A stretch of DNA of 64,000 nt from AAA164-E04 sp014239995 (GTDB lineage Bacteria; Verrucomicrobiota; Verrucomicrobiia; Limisphaerales; AAA164-E04): NCBI GenBank assembly GCA_029247315.1, contig JAQWLM010000017.1:13273-77272 (forward strand), given 5' to 3'. The translations under genes and the position numbers were made by a program. The notes under the pieces were generated by a model that did no database searches, was not told where the DNA came from, and saw nothing but the letters and a program-made list of their open reading frames with translations. Below are positions 1-9,334 of the stretch, one piece after another; the stretch's first letter is position 1; each line of letters opens with the position of its first letter.

Positions 1-1036
1 CTTCTTTCATGCGCTGCACACCGATACCAGTGCCCACCCTCAGGGTGAAAACTTTTTCAACACCGGTATGACCATGGAGGGATTCCCATCCCTCGGCGCC
101 TGGGTAAGCTATGCCTTGGGTTCCGAGAATGAAGAGCTACCTGCCTTCGTGGCCATCAACGACCCCCGTGGACTTGCCCGTTCAGGCAAAAATAATTTTG
201 GCAATGGCTACCTACCAGCCGCCTATCAGGGAACCGACTTCAATGCCAAGCAACCTCCCGCAAACCTGCGTCGGCCGGATGCCTATTCATCGAGGGATGA
301 CCGGGCAACTCGCATGCTTCTGGCACATCTCAACAAACGCCACCTGGAGACGTATCCGGAGGATGCCAACCTCGCCGCTCGCATCGCAAGCTACGAACTC
401 GCCGGACGCATGCAAACATCCGTCCCCAAGGTCATGGAAATCGCCAAGGAACCCGTGCACATCCATCGGGCATATGGCACAGACACGGGCAGCGATCTGA
501 AACGTGCCTATGCAAGGAACTGTATCCTCGCACGAAGACTCCTCGAGAAGGGGGTTCGGATCGTACAATTATTCAATGGAAGTGATCCTTCCGGTGGAAA
601 TGGAATCACCAACTGGGACTCCCACGCAAACATCCTGAAGACCCATGCGACGCAGGCGGAAATCATGGATCAACCAAGCGCAGCACTCATCAGCGATCTC
701 AAACAACGTGGACTACTTGAGGACACTTTGGTGGCGTGGTGCACCGAGTTTGGTCGCATGCCCTTCCTCCAGGGAAACGGCACGGGCCGCGACCACAATC
801 CTGGCAGTTTTACCTGTTTCCTGGCAGGTGCGGGCGTGAAACGGGGATTCAGTTTTGGCCAAAGTGATGCCTATGGGTTCAAGGCCGCCGTTGATCGCAC
901 CAGTGTCTACGACTTCAACGCCACCCTGCTTCATTTGATGGGCCTGGACCATCTGCGCTTGAATTATTATCATAATGGCCTGGAACGACGGCTCACCAGT
1001 GTCCACGGTCATGTGGTCAGGGATGTATTGACGTAA
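1..1036 (+). CDS. DUF1501 family secreted protein, 5' end cut by window edge
   Basis: The open frame enters from base 2 without a stop, so this is the C-terminal ~344 residues of a longer gene. The visible text fits the DUF1501 family (sulfatase/alkaline-phosphatase-like fold, common in Planctomycetes and Verrucomicrobia): EGFPSLGAWVSYALGSEN, then LPAFVAINDPRG, NWDSHANI, and near the end EFGRMPF followed by GRDHNPGSFTCFLAGAGVKRG. Family members are usually about 450-500 aa with a Tat signal that would lie outside this window. They often sit beside a DUF1549/PSD1 gene, which could be just upstream (inference). Biochemical role is not established. It is followed after 28 nt by a sulfatase on the same strand. 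Confidence 0.9.
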   Translation, partial: FFHALHTDTSAHPQGENFFNTGMTMEGFPSLGAWVSYALGSENEELPAFVAINDPRGLARSGKNNFGNGYLPAAYQGTDFNAKQPPANLRRPDAYSSRDDRATRMLLAHLNKRHLETYPEDANLAARIASYELAGRMQTSVPKVMEIAKEPVHIHRAYGTDTGSDLKRAYARNCILARRLLEKGVRIVQLFNGSDPSGGNGITNWDSHANILKTHATQAEIMDQPSAALISDLKQRGLLEDTLVAWCTEFGRMPFLQGNGTGRDHNPGSFTCFLAGAGVKRGFSFGQSDAYGFKAAVDRTSVYDFNATLLHLMGLDHLRLNYYHNGLERRLTSVHGHVVRDVLT

Positions 1037-1064
1037 ATCAGAAACTATTGCCTCGAAAAAATAT

Positions 1065-2471
1065 ATGCAGCACTTGACCCCCTGCCTCCTGGCCACCCTA
1101 TGCGCCCTTTACACATTGAGTGTGAGGGCTGCCTCACCGGACAAGCCCAATATTCTCCTGATCCTGGCTGATGACTGGGGATGGGGAGACCTGGGATGCC
1201 ATGGACATCCCTACATCAAAACACCCAACATTGACCGCCTGGCTCAGGAGGGCACCGACTTTCAACGTTTCACCGTGGCCAGCGGGGTATGTTCCCCGAG
1301 TCGTGCTGCCATCATGACCGGGCATTTCCCAGCACGCTACAATATTGACGGCCATTTCGCGTGGGTTCCCAGTAATGCAAGGCGCAACATGCCAGACTGG
1401 CTCGCCACCGACGCACCCTCCCTGCCTCGCATGCTGCAGCAGGCCGGTTACACCACCGCACATTTTGGAAAATGGCACCTGGCCAATGACATGATACCTG
1501 ACTCTCCCTTGCCAGGTACCTATGGGTATGACACCTACGGGGCCTTCAACTGTGCCGGTGAACAGATCCCCGTACACGAGGACGCCGAGCAGACGAACGC
1601 CTTCATCCAGAAAAGTGTGGATGATGGAAAACCCTTTTTCATTAACCTCTGGATACACGAACCCCACACCCCATTCCACACCGTTCCCAAATACGAATGG
1701 CGCTTCCGCCACATGGAAAACCCAGCAGAACGTATTTATGCCTCTGTACTCTCCCACGCGGATGATCGTATTGGCCAAGTGCTTGATAAGCTCGATGCCT
1801 TGGGCATCGCAAAAAACACCCTGGTGATTTTCTGCTCGGACAATGGGCCCGCCCGTGCGTCCTCCCCCACCCCGCTCAAACTCCAATACGACACCGCCAC
1901 GGGAGCCGGTTGGGGCATTGCCGCCTCAAAGGGAGTTACCGGTGGGCGCCGTGGTTACAAGTCCTCACTCTTTGAGGGAGGCGTCGGGGTACCCTTCATT
2001 GTGCGCTGGCCTGGCAGGGTCGCTGCCGGTAAAAAGGACACAAAGTCCCTGATCTCGGCGGTGGACCTGCTCCCCACCCTGGTTGAAATCGCCGGGGCGA
2101 AAAGACCGATAGGTTATAAGCCAGATGGCGTGAACATGACCCGAATCCTGCTTGGTGAAACCATGCCGCTGCGAAACCAGGCTCTTTTCTGGAAATTTCC
2201 AGCTCCCTGGCCAGCTCCCAAAACACGCCCTGACCACTGGGTCTCGTGGGCAATGGTGCAAGAGGACTGGAAACTGGTAAGCAACCGGGACATGACCCAC
2301 AGCAAGCTTTATCGCATCGCAACGGATACATTTGAGAAACACGACCTTGCAAACCAGTATCCCGAAGTAATCATGGGAATGATGCGACAGTTGAAACAAT
2401 GGCGTAATACGCTCCCCAAGGCACCGAGTGGGAATATTTTTTCCAGTCTCCGGAAAAAGGTCACACAATGA
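1065..2471 (+). CDS. secreted sulfatase (arylsulfatase-type), FGly motif intact
   Basis: 468 aa. An N-terminal signal peptide (about residues 1-22, LLATLCALYTLSVRA) indicates export. The sulfatase core starts at PNILLILADDWGWGDLG, with the first metal-binding Asp pair. The formylglycine site is C76-S-P-S-R80, followed by AAIMTG. GKWHL (near 137) and the FCSDNGPA metal loop follow, so the catalytic set looks complete. It should hydrolyse a sulfate ester after Cys-to-formylglycine maturation; no maturase gene is present here and the substrate cannot be read from sequence. The stop overlaps the start of the next sulfatase by 4 nt (ATGA), indicating translational coupling. Confidence 0.92.
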   Translation: MQHLTPCLLATLCALYTLSVRAASPDKPNILLILADDWGWGDLGCHGHPYIKTPNIDRLAQEGTDFQRFTVASGVCSPSRAAIMTGHFPARYNIDGHFAWVPSNARRNMPDWLATDAPSLPRMLQQAGYTTAHFGKWHLANDMIPDSPLPGTYGYDTYGAFNCAGEQIPVHEDAEQTNAFIQKSVDDGKPFFINLWIHEPHTPFHTVPKYEWRFRHMENPAERIYASVLSHADDRIGQVLDKLDALGIAKNTLVIFCSDNGPARASSPTPLKLQYDTATGAGWGIAASKGVTGGRRGYKSSLFEGGVGVPFIVRWPGRVAAGKKDTKSLISAVDLLPTLVEIAGAKRPIGYKPDGVNMTRILLGETMPLRNQALFWKFPAPWPAPKTRPDHWVSWAMVQEDWKLVSNRDMTHSKLYRIATDTFEKHDLANQYPEVIMGMMRQLKQWRNTLPKAPSGNIFSSLRKKVTQ

Positions 2472-3961
2472 AAACAACCCCAACCCTGATAAAACTTTTC
2501 CTGGCTGTTGCTTCCACCCTGATCCAATGCACGCTCATGGGAGAGGCAAGGCCGAACATCCTTTGGATCATACCCGATGACATGTCTGCCCATTTCTCGT
2601 GTTATGGGGAAACCTCCATCCAGACACCAAATGTTGATCGACTAGCCACCCAGGGTGTGCGCTTTACCCGTGCTTACGTCACGGCACCGGTATGTTCCAC
2701 CTGCCGCTCCGCGTTGATCACCGGCATGTATCAAACCAGCATCGGTGCGCATCACCACAGGAGCGGACGTGGTGCCCAAAAGATTCGATTACCGGAGCAT
2801 GTCAGGCTCGTTCCGAAATATTTCCAGGATGCTGGTTACCACACATCCATCAGTGGTTGGCCTTCTGGGAGCGGTCGGTTTGGAAAAACGGATTACAATT
2901 TCGAGTGGGACAGCCATGTCTACGACGGCACCGACTGGTCTGAAAGGAAATCAGGACAACCTTTCTTCGCTCAAATCCACACACAAGGTGGGAAATTACG
3001 AGGCAAGGACAGAAAGGGGTGGGAAAAAATTTCACGCTCCGCAGCACAGAAGTTTGGCAGGGAAACCCCCGTCAGTGCCGTCAGGCTGCCACCATATTAC
3101 CCGGATCATCCGGAAATTCTAAGAGACTGGGCGGCATACCTGGACAGCGTTCGCATGACGGATAACATGGTGGGAGAAGTGCTCGACCGACTGGAAAAAG
3201 AAGGCCTTCGAGAGAACACACTGGTCATTTTCATGACCGACCATGGTATCAGCCACGCTCGCGGAAAGCAGTTTCTCTACGATGAAGGCATCCACGTCCC
3301 CCTGATCATCAGTGGTCCAGGCATCGCGCCTGGAAATGTGCGTGAGGATCTCGTGGAACATATCGACATCGCCGCTGTTTCCATGGCAGCGGCAGGCATG
3401 ACCATCCCTGCCCACATGCACTCCAGGAATATACTAGCCAGTCATTACAGGGAACGGCAGGCCGTGTTCTCTGCACGCGATCGCTGCGATGAGACCGTGG
3501 ACCACATGCGCTCGGTCAGGACAAGGAAATATAAATATATCCGTCATTTTCTGCCCAATCGTCCCTACCTGCAACCCTGTGCCTACAAGGATGCAAAAAG
3601 CATCTTGATCGCCCTCCGCGAGTGGCATTCTGCTGGCAAACTCACCGCCACCCAATCACTGATCTTCGCAGACACACGTCCTGCCGAGGAACTTTTCCTC
3701 CTATCCAGCGATCCACATGAAATCAGAAACCTTGCTGGAGACCCGCAATATGCCAAACCCCTTGGACAAATGCGGCAACAACTCAATGACTGGATGAGGC
3801 AAACCAAGGACCAAGGCCTTCAACCTGAATCAGCGGAGTTGTATGCTAGTGACATGGCCGTCTACACGCGAAACCTCCAACGTAAAGCCAATTCCGAACA
3901 TCTAAACCGCATTCGTGACAACATCGCCCTCATGAAAAAGTGGGCCTCTGAAGGTAAATGA
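2468..3961 (+). CDS. secreted sulfatase, heparan N-sulfatase-like
   Basis: 497 aa with an N-terminal signal peptide (LIKLFLAVASTLIQCTLMG). The core opens with PNILWIIPDDMSAHFSCYGE. The FGly motif is C76-S-T-C-R80 followed by SALITGMYQTSIGAHHHRS; a Cys at the fourth position and the GAHHHRS continuation are typical of the PVC group related to sulfamidase (N-sulfoglucosamine sulfohydrolase). The second metal loop is FMTDHGISHARGK. It is translationally coupled to the preceding sulfatase, so the pair may attack one sulfated glycan in sequence (inference). N- versus O-sulfatase activity cannot be settled from sequence alone. Confidence 0.9.
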   Translation: MKTTPTLIKLFLAVASTLIQCTLMGEARPNILWIIPDDMSAHFSCYGETSIQTPNVDRLATQGVRFTRAYVTAPVCSTCRSALITGMYQTSIGAHHHRSGRGAQKIRLPEHVRLVPKYFQDAGYHTSISGWPSGSGRFGKTDYNFEWDSHVYDGTDWSERKSGQPFFAQIHTQGGKLRGKDRKGWEKISRSAAQKFGRETPVSAVRLPPYYPDHPEILRDWAAYLDSVRMTDNMVGEVLDRLEKEGLRENTLVIFMTDHGISHARGKQFLYDEGIHVPLIISGPGIAPGNVREDLVEHIDIAAVSMAAAGMTIPAHMHSRNILASHYRERQAVFSARDRCDETVDHMRSVRTRKYKYIRHFLPNRPYLQPCAYKDAKSILIALREWHSAGKLTATQSLIFADTRPAEELFLLSSDPHEIRNLAGDPQYAKPLGQMRQQLNDWMRQTKDQGLQPESAELYASDMAVYTRNLQRKANSEHLNRIRDNIALMKKWASEGK

Positions 3962-4004
3962 TTTTAGTATTTCCAGTTGGCGGATCAGGGTTAATATAGG
4001 AAGC

Positions 4005-6029
4005 ATGATCCGGGGCATCCTCACTTTGAGCACATTCCTTATCTCCATGCATGCCGGTGGAACCGATGATGTGCCAGGTATCTTCCGCGACCATTGCATC
4101 AAGTGCCATGGCAAGGCAGGAAAAATCAAGGGCAAGATTGACCTGACGTCGATTCGAACTCAATCGACCCTTGCGGAGAAAACAAAGCTTCTGAGCAAAT
4201 TGATCGAGGTGGTGGATTTCCATGAAATGCCACCCGAGGACCAACCGGCACTCCAGCCGCAGATTCGCACCCGCCTTCTTGATCAGTTGCGAAGCATGCG
4301 CCAACAGGCGAGCAAGGAACCGGACATTTACTCCCATGCACCCATCCGACGCATGAACCGATTTCAGTACAACAATGCCGTGATCGACCTGTTCGACCTC
4401 ACTGGGGTGGTTTTTTCCCTGCCAGAGCGCATGATGCGGGAACATCGGGATTACTTCAAACCGCAGACAGGCAGGATGGCGGACGCAGTCACGGTTGGAA
4501 GTCGCCCACTTGGAAAATCCCAGATGATAGAGAAACGCCTCTCCGGAGTCGCACCCTTCCCGCAGGATCTTCGGGCGGAAAACGGTTTTGACAACCGTGG
4601 CGACCATCTTTCCATGTCCCCACTGCTGTTGGAATCCTTCCTGAAACTGGCCCAATCCGTGGTAGATAGCAGGGATTTCAACTCAAAAACGGTTGGCATC
4701 TGGAAACGTTTCTTTGAGCCCCCCCCTGACGAACTCGACCCCGTGACAGAGGCACGTTCCCGATTGCGATTCCTACTGCAAAGGGCTTTTCGCCGCCCAC
4801 CTTCTTCCGAGCAAGTCGATCGCTACACCCATTATGCGGGATCCATGATCAGCAGAAACATGCCATTCAGCACGGCAATGCGATCCGTTGCGGCAGCCAT
4901 CATTTCCTCCCCCAGGTTTCTCTACCTCTATGATACAGATCCCGGAGAAAGCGCACCGACACATATCCATGATCTGGAACTTGCATCACGTCTATCCTTC
5001 TTCCTGTGGGGAAGCATTCCTGATGAAGCCCTGCTGAAACTGGCAATGACCGGTAAACTGAGTCATCCCGCAATGCTTGAAAAAGAGTTCCAACGCATGT
5101 TGAGAGACCAGAAGTTAAAAAGATTTTGTGACAGCTTCCCATCCCAATGGCTTCAACTTGAGCGACTCATCTCCTCGGTTCCAAATCCTGAATTATTTCC
5201 TGATTTTTATTTTTTAAAATACCGCGACAGCATGCACATGATGATGGAGCCACTGCTGATCTTTGAAACCGTCCTCATAGAGAACATGCCCATCACGCAG
5301 TTGATCGACTCGGACTTCACGTATCGTTCTTCCCTGCTGCAGGAGGCTTATAAGGATCTGGCCCTTGATGGAAAACCGGTAAAGGGGAACAACGAGGTCA
5401 CTGTCCTTAATTTCAAGCGCACACCGGTAACGGACCGGAGAAATGGCGGGATCATCACCAATGCAGCCGTCATGACCATGACCTCGGGCCCCGAGGAGAC
5501 AAAACCCATTACTCGCGGCGCATGGCTGGCAACGGTCATTTTTAACAAGCCACCCGATCCACCACCGGCAAATGTACCTCCCCTGACAGAAAAGCCGGAC
5601 AAGGAGGAGGCTCACCTGACACTGCGAGAACGACTCTCAATGCATCGTGAGCAGGCCAACTGCCGTGGATGCCATGAGCAGATTGATCCGTTGGGTTTCG
5701 CATTGGAAAACTATGATGCGATTGGCAACTGGCGCACCCACTATGAAAATGGCCGCGAGATTAATGTTTCTGGAACCCTTTTCCGCAACTACCCGTTCAC
5801 CGATGTACTTAGCTTCAAAGACAAGCTGCTGGCGCAGAAGGACCGTTTCACCCGAGCCCTGGCCGGTCATCTACTATCCTTCGCTTTGGCCCGCGAACTT
5901 GGCCCCAGCGATGCTGTGGACCTGGAACACATCACCAAAGCGACTGCAGCGGATGATTACCGGATCCAGACCCTGCTGAGGGAAATCGTATTCAGCAAAT
6001 CATTCATGGCCCAGACAACACAGAAATAA
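4005..6029 (+). CDS. secreted c-type cytochrome with DUF1587/1595/1592/1588/1585 domains
   Basis: 674 aa, starting at an ATG preceded by AGGAAG. A short signal peptide is followed by a haem c motif C31-I-K-C34-H35 (planctomycete-type cytochrome). In order: DUF1587 near 113-128 (MNRFQYNNAVIDLFDL), DUF1595 near 245-305 (LLQRAFRRPPSSEQVDRY), DUF1592 near 320-450 (LASRLSFFLWGSIPDEALL), DUF1588 near 470-575 with a second CxxCH (CRGCHEQIDPLGFALENYDA) and DUF1585 at the C-terminus. These domains occur together almost only in the PVC superphylum, and the genes regularly pair with a DUF1552 gene, as here (13 nt downstream). A periplasmic redox role is inferred from the haem motifs; no substrate is established. 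Confidence 0.93.
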   Translation: MIRGILTLSTFLISMHAGGTDDVPGIFRDHCIKCHGKAGKIKGKIDLTSIRTQSTLAEKTKLLSKLIEVVDFHEMPPEDQPALQPQIRTRLLDQLRSMRQQASKEPDIYSHAPIRRMNRFQYNNAVIDLFDLTGVVFSLPERMMREHRDYFKPQTGRMADAVTVGSRPLGKSQMIEKRLSGVAPFPQDLRAENGFDNRGDHLSMSPLLLESFLKLAQSVVDSRDFNSKTVGIWKRFFEPPPDELDPVTEARSRLRFLLQRAFRRPPSSEQVDRYTHYAGSMISRNMPFSTAMRSVAAAIISSPRFLYLYDTDPGESAPTHIHDLELASRLSFFLWGSIPDEALLKLAMTGKLSHPAMLEKEFQRMLRDQKLKRFCDSFPSQWLQLERLISSVPNPELFPDFYFLKYRDSMHMMMEPLLIFETVLIENMPITQLIDSDFTYRSSLLQEAYKDLALDGKPVKGNNEVTVLNFKRTPVTDRRNGGIITNAAVMTMTSGPEETKPITRGAWLATVIFNKPPDPPPANVPPLTEKPDKEEAHLTLRERLSMHREQANCRGCHEQIDPLGFALENYDAIGNWRTHYENGREINVSGTLFRNYPFTDVLSFKDKLLAQKDRFTRALAGHLLSFALARELGPSDAVDLEHITKATAADDYRIQTLLREIVFSKSFMAQTTQK

Positions 6030-6042
6030 CCGCTCGATCCAT

Positions 6043-7389
6043 ATGAAAACATCTCGACGCACATTCTTAAGAGGCCTGGGAGGCGTCACCGTGGCGCTAC
6101 CTTGGATGGAGAGTCTCGCCCAGGATCAACCCGCCGATAAGGTTCCCCAGCGGATGGCGCACTTTTACGTACCCATCGGGGTGGTGCGAAGAGGGTTCTT
6201 TCCCGGGGAACAGAACCACGTCATTCCCAAGGGCAACCTGGGAAACGTCATGGCTTCGCTAGGCAAGCAGGATCCCAGTTTCAGCGTCAAGAATCTGGAT
6301 GTTTTGACGCCGACCATGCAACCACTGGAGACCATGAAGCACAAGATCAACCTGATCACCGGCATGGATCGCACCTTCCAGAATGGCACCGACGTCCATG
6401 CACAGTGCGCGTGCTGCTACCTGAGCAGCGCGGCTCCCTATGCCATCAAGCGTTCCGCCTGGCCACTGGATCGCACACTGGATCACGTGGTGGCCGACAA
6501 GGTTGGATACAAAACGCCCTTTCGCACCCTTGAATTCAGTTGCAACACCCACACAGATAACAAGGAATCCATTTATTTCGATAATATTTCATGGTATGGC
6601 ACAGGGCACCTTGCCCCTTCCATCAGGCATCCAAGGAAGATGTACCACCGTCTTTTTTCAACCCATGAAACACAGCAGTTCAAGGATGTCACTGACCTCG
6701 TCCTGGAGGATGCACGCACCATGCAAGGGCAGCTTGATTCCCATGACCGGCAAAAGTTCGAGGAATATTTTGAATCCATCAGGAGCATCGAGCAACAGAT
6801 GGATCGACTTGGAAAAATGAAATCCGAGCTTGCCGGGCTCACATTCGAGGAGCCAAGCGATGCCTACCTTCCGCGTGGCGCCTTCATTCGCCTGATGGGA
6901 GACCTCATGGTCATCGCCCTTCAGACGCAACTGACCCATGTGGCAACATTCATGATCGGACCCGAGCGATGGGACACACCCTCCATGTTTGACGGACTCT
7001 TTGAGAAACCACGCAGCCATCACGGGATGTCCCATAACCAGACCAAAATGATAGAGGACCTCTTGAAGGTGGATCATTTCCACATGAAACAGTTTGTTTA
7101 CCTCATGGAGAGGATGGATGCGATCATGGAAGCCGATGGAAGATCCCTGCTGGACCACACCCTGTTCACCTACGGTTCGGGACTGGGGGATGGATCAACA
7201 CATCAGTACAATGATTTGCCGATCATTGTCGCCGGGAAAGGTGGCGGGGCATTCAGGACAGGGCTTCATATCAACATGCCTGAGGGCACCCCCTTGGCAA
7301 ACCTGTGGCTGACACAAGCCAGGGCCATGGGGCTGAAGATGCCACGGTTTGCCGATAGCGCCGGCGAAATCAAGGCCTTGAAGGCCTGA
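6043..7389 (+). CDS. DUF1552 family Tat-exported protein
   Basis: 448 aa. A twin-arginine signal (SRRTFLRGLGG, residues 4-14, then a hydrophobic stretch to LPWMESLAQ) suggests export as a folded protein. The body fits DUF1552: MAHFYVPIGVVRRGFFPG, NLITGMDRTFQNGTDVHAQ, CCYLSSA, SHHGMSHNQTKMIEDL, and YGSGLGDGSTHQYNDLPIIVAGKGGG near the C-terminus. DUF1552 is related to DUF1501 and is normally encoded next to a DUF1592-type cytochrome gene, which is the arrangement here (13 nt gap), so the two products probably act together in the periplasm. Enzymatic function is unknown. It is convergent with lpxA. Confidence 0.93.
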   Translation: MKTSRRTFLRGLGGVTVALPWMESLAQDQPADKVPQRMAHFYVPIGVVRRGFFPGEQNHVIPKGNLGNVMASLGKQDPSFSVKNLDVLTPTMQPLETMKHKINLITGMDRTFQNGTDVHAQCACCYLSSAAPYAIKRSAWPLDRTLDHVVADKVGYKTPFRTLEFSCNTHTDNKESIYFDNISWYGTGHLAPSIRHPRKMYHRLFSTHETQQFKDVTDLVLEDARTMQGQLDSHDRQKFEEYFESIRSIEQQMDRLGKMKSELAGLTFEEPSDAYLPRGAFIRLMGDLMVIALQTQLTHVATFMIGPERWDTPSMFDGLFEKPRSHHGMSHNQTKMIEDLLKVDHFHMKQFVYLMERMDAIMEADGRSLLDHTLFTYGSGLGDGSTHQYNDLPIIVAGKGGGAFRTGLHINMPEGTPLANLWLTQARAMGLKMPRFADSAGEIKALKA

Positions 7390-7481
7390 AGGCACCTGCG
7401 CACAACCGAAAGCCTTTCACTTGATCCCGCAGGAAAAAACCTCATGGAAATGGCTCCATCGTCATGCTCCCGGGTCTACCA

Positions 7482-8264
7482 TCAGGGCTGCTCCAGCACG
7501 TTGCGACACACCCCCCTTTTGGAGGCCTGGACAAAGCTCAAGACACGCTGACTTGGGGGTGAGGTAAATAATTCCATCCCCTGAATCACGGCATCACTCA
7601 TCCCCAATTTTCCCGAGTAAAGGTGGCGGTACAGTTGTTTGAGCTCCGTGCGTTCCTCGATCGTGAAACCGGCACGGCGCAGGCCAACCGAGTTAAGACC
7701 ACATACCGTGTTGAGGGCCCTGGACATCATGAAGGGCGGCAGATCCTTGCTGAGACCAGCCCCTCCCTGAATCATGGCAAGCGTTCCAACACGGACAAAT
7801 TGATGCACGCCACAATTGCCCGCAAGTAAGACACGATCCTCAACGATCACATGGCCACCGATCAGCGCTCCGTTCACCAGGGTATTACTGTCTCCGATCC
7901 GTGCGTTGTGGCCCACGTGGGAATGAGCCATGAAGAAATTACCCGCACCAATGACCGTATCCTCCTCAGGAGTATTGGAGCGATGCACCGTCACGTGCTC
8001 CCTGAAAATGTTATCAGAACCGATACGTACCCAGGTGGGTTCATCTTGATACTTCAGATCCTGGGGAGCATCGCCTACCACCGCTCCAGCATGAAACCGG
8101 CAACCCGCACCAATCTCAAGGTTGCCAACCAGGTGCACATGTGGACCAACCAGGCACCCTTCCCCGATCCTCACACCTTCTTCAATCACGGAGTATGGCC
8201 CCACGCTGACGCTCGAATGAAGTTCAGCCTTGGGGTGCACAACAGCAGTTGCATGTATCGACAT
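7482..8264 (-). CDS. lpxA: acyl-ACP--UDP-N-acetylglucosamine O-acyltransferase
   Basis: 260 aa, the usual LpxA length. It catalyses the first step of lipid A synthesis, moving a 3-hydroxyacyl chain from ACP to the 3-OH of UDP-GlcNAc. The N-terminal ~190 residues are left-handed beta-helix hexapeptide repeats; diagnostic stretches are GDAPQDLKYQ (64-73), SDNIFREHVTVHR (83-95) and AHSHVGHN (113-120), in which His119 aligns with the catalytic His. The helical C-terminus has GFTIEERTELKQLYR. It begins 3 nt after the radC stop, so the two are probably cotranscribed. Its presence indicates an LPS-bearing outer membrane. The other lpx genes are not in the window. Confidence 0.96.
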   Translation of the reverse strand: MSIHATAVVHPKAELHSSVSVGPYSVIEEGVRIGEGCLVGPHVHLVGNLEIGAGCRFHAGAVVGDAPQDLKYQDEPTWVRIGSDNIFREHVTVHRSNTPEEDTVIGAGNFFMAHSHVGHNARIGDSNTLVNGALIGGHVIVEDRVLLAGNCGVHQFVRVGTLAMIQGGAGLSKDLPPFMMSRALNTVCGLNSVGLRRAGFTIEERTELKQLYRHLYSGKLGMSDAVIQGMELFTSPPSQRVLSFVQASKRGVCRNVLEQP

Positions 8265-8267
8265 GCC

Positions 8268-8978
8268 CTAACTGTAAAAATATCCCAGCTCACGTAAAGA
8301 AACGAAATCACGCGTTTCCCGTCGCGTGGCCTTGCCGAGAATCAAGTGATCCAACACCTCGATGTGCATGATCTTGCCCGCACGAATGAGATCACGGGTG
8401 ACTTTGATATCCGCTTCGGAGGGTGTCGGATCACCAGAAGGATGATTATGGGCCAGGATAATCGCCGATGCCTGGTGCGCCACCGCTGCACGAAAGACCT
8501 CGCGTGGATGAATCAATACCGCATCAAGGGTTCCCCGCGTCATCTCGATAACACGAATCAACTTACGACGTGTATTCAGCAGAAGGACCTGGAAATGTTC
8601 CACCTCGCGCATGCAGGCATCCTCCCTCAGAACATCTGCTACCCGATCAGGCGTATCCAGCAAGGGAGCCTCTGCCTGATGCTCCCTTGCGACACGACTG
8701 GCCAAGGTAAAGGCGGCTTTCAAGGTCATTGCCTTCTCCGGTCCAATACCGTTCACCTTTTGGAGTTCTTCAGGATCAGCGCATGCCAATCGATGCAGTG
8801 AGCCAAAGGAAAGCATCAGCTGTGTTGCCACACCCACTGCAGAACACCCCTTGAAACCGGATCGCAGGAGAATAGCAATCAGCTCAGTATTGCCAAGAAC
8901 CTCCGCTCCTTGCGACAAAAACCGCTCCCTCGGACGCTCATTCAAGGGCAAATCCTTGATTCGTAGGTTTGGTTGCAT
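8268..8978 (-). CDS. radC: RadC family JAB/MPN-domain protein
   Basis: 236 aa from the chosen start. The N-terminal part is a UPF0758/helix-hairpin-helix-type region (IKDLPLNERPRERFL, GNTELIAILLRSG, VNGIGPEKAMTLKAAF). The C-terminal JAB/MPN metalloprotease-like domain carries the JAMM signature HNHPSGDPTPSEAD. The role of chromosomal RadC is unsettled; the old link to radiation repair is not accepted. The frame stays open upstream to a TTG at 9014, but ATG at 8978 has GGAAG 8 nt ahead of it and places IKDLP at the usual distance. lpxA follows after 3 nt. Confidence 0.93.
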   Translation of the reverse strand: MQPNLRIKDLPLNERPRERFLSQGAEVLGNTELIAILLRSGFKGCSAVGVATQLMLSFGSLHRLACADPEELQKVNGIGPEKAMTLKAAFTLASRVAREHQAEAPLLDTPDRVADVLREDACMREVEHFQVLLLNTRRKLIRVIEMTRGTLDAVLIHPREVFRAAVAHQASAIILAHNHPSGDPTPSEADIKVTRDLIRAGKIMHIEVLDHLILGKATRRETRDFVSLRELGYFYS

Positions 8979-9334
8979 GATGTTTACTTCCACCACTGAA
9001 TCAGGCCCTTGCAAAAGGACAATCCAAAGATGCTCAAAACCGATGGTTTAATGCCTTACTGGAAGGTCGCATTTTATTCCTCGAAGATGGGTTTCTTGTA
9101 AAATCGCATCCATCCAGGACAAGGGAACGAGGAGGTGGCGAAGGCACATGACACGGGATATGGCCACCTGGCATTTTACCAAAGGGGATCCACATGGGAC
9201 ATGCAGAGAAAGGAACAGGCCCTTTTCAAATGCATCCAGCGAAGTTTCTTTGACGACTTCACCGATGGCACCCCAAGGGTCCTGCAATATGTAGAAGCAT
9301 CCCCGTCAGAAAGGGATCAGCATCTGACATGAAG
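8979..9334 (-). other. intergenic stretch upstream of radC, no supported gene
   Basis: This 356 nt region lies between the end of the sulfatase-like gene and the start of radC, both on the minus strand. Short open frames exist on both strands, for example 9287 to 9048 on the minus strand from a TTG, but their composition (many Cys, Trp, Met, His) and lack of a ribosome binding site do not support translation. I see no clear hairpin, repeat or RNA gene. It presumably contains the radC-lpxA promoter. Confidence 0.5.

Noticed and set aside
1134..1886. A 250-codon open frame on the minus strand opposite the first sulfatase
   Set aside because: It lies wholly within a gene with clear sulfatase motifs on the plus strand, and its translation resembles no family.
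9048..9287. A 79-codon minus-strand frame just upstream of radC
   Set aside because: It starts at TTG without a ribosome binding site and has an unusual composition rich in Cys, Trp and His.
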